From NCBI GenBank assembly GCA_007026445.1, contig VDMD01000001.1, positions 2,666,001 to 2,730,000 on the forward strand: 64,000 nt of DNA, read 5' to 3'. Made by a program: the position numbers and the translations under genes. The notes beneath the pieces were generated by a model. That model did not search any database and was not told the DNA's origin. It saw only the letters and a program-made list of their open reading frames with translations. Shown piece after piece: positions 32,448-44,385 of the stretch (position 1 is the stretch's first letter; the number at the start of each line of letters is the position of its first letter). This stretch comes from Schizophyllum amplum (taxonomy: Eukaryota; Basidiomycota; Agaricomycetes; Agaricales; Schizophyllaceae).

Positions 32448-33595
32448 TCACGACCTCGAGTTCTTCCTTTGCACTCGCGTGTCGCTGGAGCGTATGCTGT
32501 TCAAGCTATCCTTGCTCGACCGCTTGAAGTCTACGAACTGGTGCTTCTCGTCACCATAGCTCGGAGGACTCCGCTCATCGTAAAGAGGGACGCTGCCGAG
32601 GGTACTCATGGGAGCCATGCCCTGCCCCGCCTTCTCGGCGTACGGGTTGTAGAACGCGGCTTGCGCGTCGATGGGCCCGCGCACGTAGGACGGTAGGTAC
32701 GCGTCAGGGTGGAACAGGCTGGGGAAGGCGCCCTGTGGTACTGTGATCGATACGACCTATGGACGAGGGATTCATGAGAGGGCGCTGCAAGGATGACACT
32801 GAAGAGGACGCACAATCTGGTCGCTGAACATCCTGGGCAGGCGAGCGCTCCAGGTTGCGCGCCCTCCACTGGGAATCTGAGACTGGTTGTCCTGCTGGGT
32901 CCAGCGCAGGATGGTGCGGTTGAGATGACGTTGGCCCTGCAAATTTATTATAGCATCGTATGTTTCACGACAGGGAGGACGTACTATAGCCTTCCAAATG
33001 ACCATCGGCATCGTGACGAGGAACATCAAGCCAAAGAAGATACCCAAAGATATTTCGCGCGCCTAAGGTGGAAAGTCAGCCATTATGTACGCTGACGACA
33101 CTAGTCAACACTCACGCGGAAGCGCCAGTCGAGGTTCTCCGGGTCACGAAGGGTCGCGTTGAGCACGCTCGAAATGGCCATAGGGACGATCATGAGCAGA
33201 CTGAAGGGGCGCATCCCGTCAGTTCAAGCACTCAGGACAAGACGGTACACGTCAAGTACACGCACAGGAAGGAGAAGGCGGCCCAGATCTTCTCGAACAA
33301 GGGACGAGAGAAGCCAGATGCGGTCCTTGTGATGGTGGTGATGCGCGACGCCCAAGCATCTTTGGAAACCTAAAGTGGGCGTTGGTCTCGAGCGAGGCAT
33401 CGCTAGCGTCCGAGACGTACATATTCCTGGAGCTCGAATGGCACAGAAACAGGGGGAGGGGACGAAGGCGACAGATACTATCAACACATGAAATCGTGAG
33501 CGGTATGCCAGGTTTCGCTGTACACAGGGACGTACCACCAGGATGACATTGTCGTTTGCCTTGTTCTGGCCAAAGAACCTCGGAGCGTTGTACAT
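32448..33595 (-). CDS. Unknown multi-pass membrane protein with cytoplasmic tail
   Basis: The start at 33595 reads MYNAPRFFGQNKANDNVILV. Later segments are SRITTITRTASGFSRPLFEK, KIWAAFSFL, LLMIVPMAISSVLNATLRDP with ENLDWRFR, and a clear TM GIFFGLMFLVTMPMVIWKA. A hydrophilic tail follows with VSITVPQGAFPSLF, YNPYAEKAGQGMAPM and SPPSYGDEKHQFVDF, ending KNSRS at 32448. PPSY-type motifs in the tail could bind WW domains of ubiquitin ligases. I do not recognise the family. Five or more introns are needed and the borders between 33380 and 33500 are unsure. Confidence 0.55.
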
Positions 33596-34121
33596 CTTGA
33601 CTTCTATGTCTTGTACAGATTCACAGGCAACTGAAATGAGGAGGGGCGCTCGGCGCTGGGGGTCTTGAACTGGGGGGAGGAGGATCGACCGGGCGATCAG
33701 GACAGCGAGCTCGAGGACAAAGGGACGGAAAGGAAGGGCGTGAGCAGCGTTGAACGGAGAACCGGTTTACAGAGAAATGAAAGAAGGACCACGACGCGTC
33801 GAGCGGTGGTGGGAGGAAGAAAGGACAGGCGTCAGCTTACTCGCGCGCGAACCAGACCCAAACTGGTGGCTGATCACCGTCGCGACGTCGCGTCGCGATG
33901 CGCAGCCCACTGCGATGTTCCGCTATAAGTAGTAAAGGCACGCTTGACGACAGCCCGGACTCTGTTTTAGAACAGCCCACAGGACCAAATTGTTCGCGGG
34001 TAGATTTTGAATGTCTTTCTTGCGGAAGAAGTACAAGAGCAAGGTCTGGAGATCTGAAGCTTGGGGACATCACGATATCATCAGTCACCAACTCAAGCAA
34101 ACGTTTCAGCCGCTGCAGTCA
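33596..34121. other. Intergenic, no gene recognised
   Basis: Upstream region of the membrane protein and 3' region of the RMT2-like gene. Nothing else is supported. Confidence 0.4.
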
Positions 34122-35536
34122 CTAGGATAAGTCCTTCATTACCGCTACAGGCAAGCGGTAGATGGGCAGAGAGAAATACTCCCGCGTCGCACCCCAATGG
34201 TCATCTTCACTACTAATCTCAACGTCGCTCCATTGCGCGTCGAGTCCCACGTCCGCTAGATGCAGCTCCGCAATATGCGTGTACACGTCGTAGAACAGCG
34301 GATCTGCCTTGCAGTAAGCACTTTAAGATACACAAAGACGAATGGAGGTGTACTGACTAGTCGCCCCAAGGCCGTTAAAGAAACTGAAGCGCGACTCTGG
34401 CCCCGCGAGGAGGTCCGGAAGGTGTTGGAAAAACTCCTTGAGTTGCGCGTAGTCCTCAGAGAAGGTGTCCGTGTAAACCACGTCGAACCCGCCGACGCCG
34501 AGGATGTCTTCGCTTTCGATCACGTCTTGCCACTTCGCCTCGAGAATTTTGACGCCCGGCTTCTCGTACCAACCTTGCTCACGCATGTGTGCAAGCACAT
34601 CGGGATGCGCCTCAATGATAACATGCTGCGTCGGCGGTGGGTCCAGGGATTGGAAAAGCCCGTCGATCTAGTACAAGTCTTTTAGATGATGCCGGTGAGG
34701 AGAGGAAAGGGAGACACGCACGATACCCAAGCCATAGCCTACGTTCAGGACCTTCAAGGGTCCTTCGAGACCTGCGGTCGTCTTCTTGACAGTTTCTTGC
34801 ATGATGCCTCGCTCCCAGCCCATCATGACGCCCACCTCCTCGTCGTCGTTGATCTTGAGCATGCAGATCTCCTGCCCGTGCGCGTCCTTCGTGTACCTCA
34901 GCTTTGACTTGAGAAACTCTTCAGTGGAGCCGGCACCCGTCTCGTCCTGAGCCCGAATAACGAGATTGGACGACGAGTCTTCCACCGAGCGCGAGCCTAG
35001 CAGACTCTGCAGCATTTCTGGCTAGAGTCTCAGCCGGAGGGACAAGGGAGATACGACGGGGGACGACCTGCGCGGATGCCAGCATCGCGGATGAGCGTGT
35101 ATATGCGAGCGTTGTTGAACGACAGAGCGATGTCTCCTGCCGTGTTCTTCATGTTGTCCGCTGCGCCAACGCGTCAGCCCATGATGTCCTCTGAGAGAAA
35201 TGCGTACTCACCGGCGTTCCATATGGCGCCCTTCTTCAGAAGTAGCTGAACGAGCTCTTCATTCTGCATGTACGCGGCGGCATGCAACGCGGAGATGCCT
35301 TCCTCCTCATTCTGGTACCAGAGCGGCGCGCCTATCTCGATAGCCATCTGGATCGTCTCCATACCCTCATCGTTCAAGATTCCGCTAATGAGGTGTTCGC
35401 CCAGTTGGGTGAGGATGGCGATCCCGGCAGCCTCTTCTGAGTCGAATGCATCCTCTTCTTCGCCAGAGGCGCCCACCTGGATATCCTCGACGATCTCCGA
35501 AGTGGGATTGAGCTTGCGCCTCTTGGCTTCTGACAT
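34122..35536 (-). CDS. RMT2: Protein arginine N5-methyltransferase Rmt2
   Basis: The start at 35536 is MSEAKRRKLNPTSEIVEDIQ. The N-terminal third holds ankyrin-like repeats: GISALHAAAYMQNEELVQLL and ADNMKNTAGDIALSFNNARI. The SAM-dependent methyltransferase domain carries LKVLNVGYGLGIID (motif I), TQHVIIEAHPDVLAHM (motif II with acidic residue) and FDVVYTDTFSEDYAQLKEFF, where the conserved Asp-Thr-Phe-Ser-Glu lies, then SRFSFFNGLG. The end is YFSLPIYRLPVAVMKDLS, stop 34122-34124. Yeast Rmt2 methylates the delta nitrogen of an arginine in ribosomal protein L12. Ankyrin plus methyltransferase order and length fit the family well. Confidence 0.92.
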
Positions 35537-36025
35537 TACCAGACGAGTATAGAAAGCAAAGCAGTATAAAAGTTGAGAACAAGTCGTTGGGCGCTAAAAT
35601 TGAAATCGATCGTGTCGAAATCGTGCGCGTGAGCCTGGCGTGAGCGCGACTTCGAGCACTGGCAGCAATCGGTGGCATCTCTAACCATTACATCCAAAGA
35701 CAGCCAGTCAAGGTATATTCCCTGTAGCATATCTACAGGCTCGAGGAGATGAGAGACGAGGTTACTAAGTAATACAGTTCCGGTAGAGTAAGATAATCAG
35801 TCAGTCAGTGCACAGCAGTGAAAAAACGTGGATGGGTCGTGAGATGTTCGTGAAGGGGTCGTTACAAATAATGTAGATGCGTAAGAGCGTATAGCATGGG
35901 ATGGACATGTGTGGAAAACGTGTGCGGGGCGTATGCTGGATATAGGTTGATGGTGTGTGGGACAGCGCGAGGCGGAGAGCAAGAACACTAGGAGAGCGGG
36001 AATACGAAGAAGAGGGGTGTCACTG
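35537..36025. other. Intergenic, no gene recognised
   Basis: Upstream region of RMT2 and 3' region of the small acidic protein gene. No other feature was seen. Confidence 0.4.
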
Positions 36026-36552
36026 CTATGATTTCCCGTCTGCGCCATTGGAGCGCGTGGCAGTCTCGCTCTTGCCGCGCGGACGGCTGTCGACGGGGGC
36101 AGGACGTGGGGATGGCACGGCTGAATCATCCTGTGCTCGGCTGAAAAAGTCGTCCTCCCCTTCATATGGTGAAGACGAGGCGTTTATCTAAAATGGAGTA
36201 TGAGCGGAAAGCGCCAAATGTTGGTCCGCAGATCATGCAGCGACCGCCGAGCTGTGAGAACACGCACCCATTGACCGAGCACGTCCCCGACCGTCTTCGC
36301 TTCCTCCTGCGTGAACATGCAATCCGTCCCCTTCTCCGCGTGCAGCCTGAGCAGCTCGCTCAACGACCGCTTCCCTTTCCCTTCTCCCCTCTTCCCCGGC
36401 GTGGCATTTTCGTCCGCATCTCCTGGGAAGGCGACAGAGTTCCGTGGTGGCGTCGCTGGCACGTCGGCCATCTCCAGTGAGCGGTCCCAATCTTCCATTT
36501 GAGATCCGTTGGAGTTCAGGGACAGATTGGACATTGAGAGCTCGTCGGCCAT
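36026..36552 (-). CDS. Small conserved basidiomycete protein of unknown function
   Basis: Two exons (36552-36268 and 36187-36026) with an 80-bp intron give 148 residues in perfect phase. The start MADELSMSNLSLNSNG was chosen because an upstream in-frame ATG adds only a poorly composed leader. A helical motif RSLSELLRLHAEKGTDCMFT continues to EEAKTVGDVLGQWINAS across the splice, then SSPYEGEDDFFSRAQDDSA. I recall this S-ELL-LHAEKG pattern from many Agaricomycete short proteins, but no function is attached. The remainder is disordered. No signal peptide or TM. Confidence 0.7.
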
Positions 36553-37246
36553 TGTGGTGATTGTGTCGCGGCTATTGCTCGCGCAAGTAGTAGGTGTCTG
36601 CAAGGCTACGCAGCACGAAGGATGCGCGCGGCGTGTAACGCAACGTCAAGAGCGTTCAGATAGGAGAGTAGCAGTGCACTATGATGATGTGTGTGCGGCG
36701 GTGGCGTGTCGGCGACGAACAAGTACCGTCCGCGAGTGAGCGCGTTAATTGAGCCTCTTGTTTGGGTGGCAAAGCGCGTTTAGTAAACAAAAGCCCATCT
36801 GTCACGCGATTGGTCACACTTCGAGGAAATCATAGCGCTCGTCTTTGATGAATATTGATGCTTGAAGTGGTACATCAGCGAGCTCTAATGCTCGCTTTTC
36901 TTCCGCCCCCACTGCCGGTGTCTATCTGCCATTTTATCAGGCATTAACAATGTCCAAAGACACAGGACGTGCTGATCACGTGCCGACAAGTCCAACAAAA
37001 CCGGGCCGATGAACCGCCACGATCTGCCAGGTTCCTGCATCCTTGTAAGTTGTCTCCTCCTCTGCCAGTCGACTTCCAAATTCATCGTCCTGCTCATGCG
37101 CATGCTCATCGATTTTCAATGACTACTCAAAGTATCCCATGCATCCTGACCATCAGACAGCCTGTCGTCTGATCCGGCAGTCACGCTCCGTTGAACTTTG
37201 AACTCAAGGGTATTCAGTCCACAGCAAAGCTGTAGGCATCAGCTTC
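36553..37246. other. Intergenic, no gene recognised
   Basis: Upstream region of the small conserved gene and upstream region of the decayed WW/TM copy. Nothing else is supported. Confidence 0.4.
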
Positions 37247-39801
37247 GTGGTGCCTCAAGCTGTGGCCTCATGCCCCTTCATTCACTTGTTGCGATTCATT
37301 GACACGAAATGGTCTAGAGGCGGCGTAAGGAGCTCTCCTTCCCTCTTCCCGCAGAACCTGCCAAGTTACTACGACAACCGTTCCCGTCCTCTCGAGCTTC
37401 CCCTGCCATCGTGGAAATCTGACCTTGCTTTCATCTTGAAGACCGCTCACACGCAGATGTGGAACATCCAGACTACAGGAAGTACAGCTGCAAAAGCGGC
37501 TCGTTCGTACTTTCAACGGGCGCTATATCCCAGGGTACCACGACCGTCATCGAGGACATCATCCAACAGTTCGACTACGACAGCATGTCATTTGGGTGGA
37601 GACGTTGCTGCGCCGCGTCCCGATATCATCGAGCCCAACGATCAGTCGACGGACAAGCCATACACTAACATCATACCTTTTTTGCCCGAAGCTGTCGACC
37701 CGGTTCCTACAGGCCCACAATACGCAGTGTACGTTTCCACTCCTGCCATGCACGCGCTACTCGATCGGACTCTGCCTTGGGAGACTATGCACGCGCCACC
37801 ACTAACGGCATACATGCAGAGCAAAAATGGGGGACGAACAGTATGATCTTGAAGCCTGCCAGTGGGACTTCGACCACGGGTCCGTGCTTGATGCTCTCAC
37901 CACAAAAAATGAGAACCTGACACGCGTGCAAGCGAAAGTCCACCATCGGGCTGGATACGCCTAACAAGTCCCTGCGGCCGGCCGTATTTCTGGCACGAAG
38001 AGCGGGTATGCACGCGCAGTGACGAGACGACCATGTATTGACGCGTCCGCACAGAGGGCTCTCACTCACGAGTGGATGCCTACGCCGACTATCGCACACT
38101 GCGTCGATTCCGTTGTCGAAGAATTTTTTTCGGAGCTGTACGATCCCGCCGAACATCATTTGCCCGAAAATTGCCAACTCGTCATTGGCTTGGAGCCATT
38201 GCCTGCACTTGAGTTTGAAGGCTACTATGCTGCATACTACTATTTTGTCCACCGGCGAAGGAATGTATATTCTGGCTGGAGAGGCATCCGATGGCGTACT
38301 GGATGGCGCAGGTGGGAGTGAAGTTGGAGCCGCGGATGATGGGGATATTTCTGAAGTACCAATTCTAGTATGTCTTCACCTTTCTGATTATTGCTCGGGT
38401 GCTCAAAAAGTTCACAGCAAACACTGGGACAATTTCCCGGACCAGCAAGAAGTCATCCTCGAGCAGAGCTATGCGATACAGAAGATGCTCGACAACGCGC
38501 TTGCAGGCGAGTATTTGCATAACGGCTCCGCGATGATTATTGATCGACAGTAAGATGTCATGTTCTCTCGGACGTCCACCATCAACTACACTGTGGACGA
38601 GCTAGCGAAGATGATCGAGATGACCGATCGTATGCTCTGTAGGAACATTTTCCTTGGTTATACGTGCAGTTATCTGACCTGCATACATCCAGCCAGGCTC
38701 AGAATCGCAGAAAAGCGGGAAGAACCACTCAAGGGCGAATGTCTGCCCGGTCGAATGATGCAGCACTTCTGTAAGTGCGACCATAATGATGCTGCTATAT
38801 CCGTACTTACTCGAAGTATCAGACCACGATCAACTTCTGAACCTCCATAGCCAGCGCGGCGCACGTTCGGATCGCCAGCAATCCGTCTTCAATAATCCAC
38901 CTGACAAGGTCCGACGATCCTGGTTCATCACCTTCTTCGGCGCGGCGCTCTTCTGGGCCCCGAGTCACCACTTGGCCGGGCTCAACAATATGTGGGTAGA
39001 CAAGTTACTTGCGAAGCAACCTTGGAATCTGCTCGTGAGCACGCTGCTCAGGGAGTGGGACGGGCACAGACTGGTGGTGAGAGCCCTCATAGCGACGGTG
39101 GGTTGCTCGACGGCTCACCTGCCTTTTTCTTCAGGCGACAATCCTGATCACGGCGAACGTGTCTTTCCTTGGCGTCAACGACCTACCGTCGGACGGTATC
39201 GTCAAGATAGCCTGCTTTCTTTCAACCATCAGTTCGTCTACGTCCTTCGTCCTGATTACGGCGCTTGAAGGGCGCATCCGGAACATGGAAAGTCTGCACA
39301 ATATTGTCAAAGCGGTACGGCTCTACTCGCGCACGCGCATTCATATACTGACGGTTTGTATAGCAAGCCTGGCTCAATCTGCTCAACAACGAGAACATCG
39401 GCCTCGAGATACTAGCAGTCCTTCTCGGTCTCCCGTATGGCTTGACAATGTGGGCGTAAGTCGCCCTGGATACTACGCTGCTCGCAAAATTTCTGACTTT
39501 ATCGTAGCATGGTCTTCTTCACCATTGCGTTCATGAGCTACTGCATGCACGACGTTAAGTCCATCACAGCCATAATCGTCGGCACGGTCTTGCTGTGGCA
39601 CCTAGTCATCCTAATCTGGTCGTTGTAGATATCGCAGGAGAAACGTAGGCCTGTCCAGGAGCATATGATGATTATGGCCGCGCCTTTTAAGACAGTGAAG
39701 GGGATTGTAGCGAAGTGCGGAAACTTGGCCACCGGAAGTGCGCACACTGTTGACGCCGATCAGGCAAGCGTCCCTTATTGCTCAGAGCATCAGGCAGCCT
39801 G
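37247..39801 (+). pseudogene. Decayed tandem copy of the WW-like/TM protein gene
   Basis: This is collinear along its length with the gene at 40523-43088. Matching blocks are: a GGDVAAPRPDI...PFLPEAVDP N-terminal segment; MGDEQYDLEACQWDFDHG; a WW-like SGWIRLTSPCGRPYFWHEE; ALTHEWMPTPTIAHCVDSVV; LVIGLEPLPA; SRTSTINYTVDELAKMIEM; SQRGARSDRQQSVFNNPPD; HHLAGLNNMWVDKLLAKQPW; ANVSFLGVNDLPSDGIVKIA; and GLEILAVLLGLPYGLTMWA. Compared with that copy, one base is missing near 38251-38256, which shifts the frame in the first folded domain. A TAG at 39626-39628 replaces the Trp codon of LLWSLW just after the last membrane span. One intron uses a GC donor (after 38504) where the other copy has GT. The start is uncertain. 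It could still be transcribed, or the one-base gap could be a sequencing error. Confidence 0.7.
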
Positions 39802-40522
39802 ACAAACTTCTTGAATATCCAGAACACTGACGGCGAGCTTCTCGCGACAGCTGCGCTGAAATCGAACGATTGTGTAAAGTTTGAGACTGCCAGAGTCAGG
39901 CAGTCATCTCCGAAGCTACTATAAGATGGCGAGGCGAGGGGAGTCATGTGCTATGTCTATGTGTTTCCCATGCAATGGAGCGTCTTCTGCCACCAAGAAA
40001 GCCCCACTGTGGCGATATACATACGCGAGGGTTTGGTTGGCGCTGTGCATCACGTGGCTGTTGAACTTGTATTGGCCGACGGCCCGATGTTCCGCCGTGC
40101 TCAACGGTGGACGGCGGACGGCGGACGCTCGTCTCCCCGTTTCAAGTCTGTGCTTCCAAGTTCCATGAGATGTCGATCCTTGAAGCTTGATCTCTTGTAT
40201 GTTGTGGCCTCCCAGAGCTCCCTTTGTTATACTGTGCGTATCTCTATTGCAATAAGATGCGAGCAGTTGACCACATCGCTTACACAGCATAGCTGTATAC
40301 CAGATTGAAACGTGACACCTGTCCTTAATAGCCTCATGGTGATCCAGACGAAGGTGAGCCGTATGTGAACGTGGGCGGAGGGCGCCCAACTGGCGTCAGG
40401 GCCTCCCTTGCTCCCTCTTACCAAGTCACTTCTACAAGTCTTCGGTTTCGCCAGCGTTCTTCCTCGTCTCCCTCTTGCGCTACCCGATCGTCCCTCCCCG
40501 ACCGCCCTAAGCCTCGTCCGTG
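39802..40522. other. Intergenic between tandem WW/TM copies
   Basis: No gene was recognised. The last part is presumably the promoter of the intact copy. Confidence 0.45.
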
Positions 40523-43088
40523 ATGTCAGGCGCCTCGGGGGACAGTCATTCCGCGGATAATACAGCTTCAGACGGCAGCCGCCTCTCACTCCCCTCCATT
40601 CATCGCGCGCCTCGTCACAAGCCGTCTTCATCTACTGCATCCTCATCATCCTCCATCCGTCTGATCATACCTTCGAACCCCAATGTTCACGACCCGTTGA
40701 CGGAAAGTCCGGACGAGATGCGAAGCCGCCACTCGATCTCTCCACCTCCAGTCAAGCGAGCAGGTAAACGTGTGTCCTTGGCCAGCCGGCGATCTCGAAG
40801 CGCCTCTCCTGCAGGATCCGATTCGAGTGCCTCGTCGCACAACACAGTGACTTCTGCGACGCTTTCGGTATCCACACGTCCCAGCTGGGGAGGAGGACCT
40901 ATCGCCCATCCCGATCCAGACGTCTTGCGGTCGACCGCGCTCTCACAGGACGACGAAAGGTCATATAATTACCGTCCTTTTATGCCCAGTGTGTTGGATC
41001 CAATGTCCAATGAACCTCCGCACATAGTGTACGTCTCTTTACGTTGATGTAGCCGTCAGATACTGATCCAGCTCAGCCCAAGAATGGGGGAAGAAGACTA
41101 CGTAGTGCAGCCTGGCCAGTGCGAATTCAAGCCCGGGTACGCTCTCAAGTATTGCCACGCGTCCAATCAGGCTGACAGTCAATGCAGAGAGAAACTACCA
41201 CGTGGCTGGTCGCGTATGACGCATCCTGACGGGCGACCGTATTTCTGGCACGAGCAGCATGTGAGTAACGTCGAGCATAGAGTCGAATGTTGAACATGAC
41301 GTGGCGTACCAGAGGGCGCTCACAGTGGAATGGATGCCTGAGCCTCTCATCTCCACTTGCGTCAATACGGTGCTAGGATACATTCTTGCAGATTTAAGCC
41401 GTTCGACCGGGCGCTCTAAGGAAGACCAAATCGTCATAGGCCTTGAACCCCTGCCCGAGATCGGACCAGACGAGTTTGCAGCCCTATACTATCTCGTCAA
41501 CCCGGAGAAAGAATGTGTGTACTGGGTGGAGGAAAACTCACTGGCGTGGGACATGCAAGAGCCCAATGCTCAACTCGAGCCGCAGATGGCAGGACTTTAT
41601 TTGCGATACCAATTCTAGTACGTGATATCGACGGAGTTCTTGTTACGAATGTGTTGCTAATCATTTCATTCAGCAAGCATTGGGATAACTTTCCTAACGT
41701 GCAGAGAACGTCCACTAAACAGATTCTCCAATGGCAGAAAGCTCTTGATGACGCACGTGCAGGTAGGTATCTCGCAGGCACATCGAAGAGTATACTGACC
41801 ATCCGCATAGACGTCGTGTTCTCGAACACGTCCACCGTCAACTACAATGCAAAGGAGTTGTCGAACATGATCGAGATGGTCGACTGCATGCTATGTGAGG
41901 CCCTTTCATGCTACTCTCTATGTTGACGCTGACCTTCAGTCTAGCAAGGTCGAAAGCGGCTAAGAAACACGGCGTGAAGCTCGAGGGCGAATGGCTACCC
42001 GGCCGGATGATGCAGCACATTTGTGAGCGCGACCCTCATGCTAGTCGCCTTCCTGGCTGACGCGTCATTGCACAAGACCATGACAGGTTTCTGAATCTAT
42101 ACAGCCAGCGCGGTGCACGCTCAGATCGCCAACAATCCGTCTTCAACAATCCACCTGACCAGGTCAAACCCTCGTGGTTTATCGGAACATGCAGCGCACT
42201 GCTGTTCAACGCTCCGCAGCATCATTTGGCGGGGCTCAACCGCATGTGGGTGGACCGGGTGCTGGCCAAGGAACCGTGGAAGGTGCTCGTGAGCACGCTC
42301 CTGAGGGAATGGGAGTCACATCGTCTTGTCGTGCGTATGCACCACGACGCTTATTCAACGGCTGACCTATGTATGTTCACCAGGCTACCATCCTGGTCAC
42401 TGCAAATGTGTCGTTCCTCGGCGTAAATGATCTTCCGCCAGGCATCGTCCAGATCACCTGTTTCCTCTCTGCCATCAGCTCTTCGACGTCGTTCGTCCTC
42501 ATCACGGCCCTCGAGGGACGCATCCGGCAAATGGAGAAACATGACATTGTTCGCGCTGTATGTCTCCCTTCAACCGACCTCGGTCTATACACTCACGATA
42601 CGTAGCAAAATTGGCTGAACCTCCTCAACAACGAGAATTTCGGCCTCGAGATTCTCGCGGTGCTTCTGGGGCTGCCTTACGGCCTGACAATGTGGGCGTG
42701 AGTGGCTCTCGGCAAATTCCTTCTAAATGGGTTGTCTGATAATTTTTCCCGCAGCATGATCTTCTTCACGGTCTCATTCTTGAGCTTCTGCTTGCACGAT
42801 GCACAAAAGCTGACGCAAGGTGTCGTTGGCGGTTACTTCGGCCTACACGTCGTCATACTGCTGTGGTCCTTGTGGGTATCGCAAGAGGACCGCAAGCCCA
42901 TTCAGGAACATAAGAAGATCCCGAAGGTGGTGGTTAAGCGGACGGCGAAGGTTGTCGCGAAGCCTATTCGCCGCCTAACACGATCCTGGACCATGAATAG
43001 ATCGTTGAAGTCGTCTGCCGCGTTCGCCAATCAGGTGGGTGTGGGATGTTGGATGTATTTGCAGCCACTGAAGCCCGGAATTCCCTAG
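40523..43088 (+). CDS. WW-like domain protein with C-terminal transmembrane segments, intact copy
   Basis: The start is the ATG at 40523 (MSGASGDSHSADNTASDG). The first ~165 residues are Ser/Pro/Arg-rich and disordered. After an intron (about 41029-41080) comes MGEEDYVVQPGQCEFKPGYA and a WW-like half, LPRGWSRMTHPDGRPYFWHE; the second Trp/Pro strand of a standard WW domain is not evident. A conserved helical body follows: MPEPLISTCVNTVLGYILAD, IVIGLEPLPEIGPDEFAALY, STVNYNAKELSNMIEMVD and LYSQRGARSDRQQSVFNNPP. The C-terminal part has at least three hydrophobic spans, including VSFLGVNDLPPGIVQITCFL, GLEILAVLLGLPYGLTMWA and VSFLSFCLHDAQ...VVILLWSLWVSQ, and a basic tail. About ten introns. This is a fungal, mainly basidiomycete family with no known function. 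Confidence 0.75.
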
Positions 43089-43437
43089 AGCGATATCGGT
43101 AGATCTATAGCTTTGGATACACGCACGGAAAAGAAGGCCGAGAGTCCGGGAAGTATGGTTTGAGGTCGAACTCGCAAGGACTAGTGTCTGAATCTCCATG
43201 GCGTGTAAGTATCTGAGTCCGGATCCTGCGCTGTATATAATAGTAATCCTGTAGCAAAAGGAAAACACGTACCCTACATTATGTAGCATACTGTATGTAT
43301 AGCGGGACAATGAGGCGACCACCTGAAACGAGTTGCGCCGATCGCGTATTCAGCTAGCATAGTCCGACTCCGTGTAGTGAAGAAAAAACTGCGACTGACG
43401 CTCGCTACATCCATGCGATCGGCCGAGCAGCTGCGAC
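43089..43437. other. Convergent intergenic region
   Basis: The 3' regions of the WW-like/TM gene and of the first hemerythrin-like gene. No feature was recognised. Confidence 0.4.
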
Positions 43438-44254
43438 TTAGTATGCCCGAAGAGGTCGCAACTCCTCATACTTCCAAAATTTCTTCAGATTTGACCCTTT
43501 CAGATCATGCACCTATGTACAAGCTGGCATAAGGATTATGAACAAGGCAGCAAGACACGTACCTCCTTGTCTAGATGCTTGAAAAGTACTTCTCTGAAGC
43601 CATCAAGACATGCGCGCATTTCTGCAGGCGAGTATGAGCTGTTGTTCTTCTTGTACTTCTTGACCAGTGCGTCTAGTTCATCGAGTCCTACCACATGTGA
43701 GTGCGTTGGTACGATAAACTGAAGGTTCAAGGAGACTCATACCGTGATGGATACCCTCGTGCGAGACGACGTGTTCGCCACGGTCCTTGTGCGAGAATTG
43801 CGGCATACGTTTCGCTAGGTACGGGAACCAGAATCTCTCTTCGATGGTATGGTGCATATTGAGGTCTAGGAAAAGATAAGATGCCACAAATAGATACGAA
43901 GAGATATACTCACGATCGATAAATTGAGATGCGCTACGCAGGTAGAGGTTGAGCGACCAGCCCATCTTGCTGAACGACCCGTCGGCTAGCTGCGATCCCG
44001 AGAGCATAAGGGAGCAGTCCGTCTCTGACACGGGAGAAGTTGTTCACACATCATAGATTTCATTGACTGTATGGAGAATCAACGCTCAGGCATGTCCCCT
44101 ACTAAGTAATAGAGAACGGCTTACAGTGGCGCTTGAACTCTGCGTGGAAGTATTCCATCTTCGTGCTCAGCTAAGGACCGTTCGGTGAGCTGAGACATAA
44201 TGGCAGCAGTATACGTACACCATCCCATTTGTTGTTCGAGACAGGCTCTTCCAT
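43438..44254 (-). CDS. Hemerythrin-like HHE cation-binding protein, copy 1
   Basis: The start at 44254 reads MEEPVSNNKWDG. Seven exons join in phase. The second opens LSTKMEYFHAEFKRH. Then come LADGSFSKMGWSLNLYLRSA, HLNMHHTIEERFWFPYLAKR and MPQFSHKDRGEHVVSHEGIH. After these, LDELDALVKKYKKNNSSYSP, MRACLDGFREVLFKHLDKE and a last exon VHDLKGSNLKKFWKYEELRP ending at 43438. His and Glu residues in HHxIEE, SHxxxHEGIH/HHG and FKHLDKE fit the four-helix HHE iron site of hemerythrin-like proteins. It may bind non-haem di-iron and sense or store oxygen, NO or iron; this is inference. The 131-bp gap to COG2 is shared upstream sequence. Confidence 0.85.
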
Positions 44255-44385
44255 GGGAAGAAGCTCAGAGAAACGGCTTTGATGGGAGGAGACAAGACAA
44301 GGACAGGGGCATCCATTGTTTTCCGCTTTGGGATAACAAGTGCGCGTCGCGTCACGTTGGCGCACACCCTTTGCTCCGCGCCGCC
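44255..44385. promoter_or_regulatory. Divergent promoter between hemerythrin-like copy 1 and COG2
   Basis: Only 131 bp separate the two start codons, so both genes must share this upstream region. No TATA element is visible. Confidence 0.6.
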
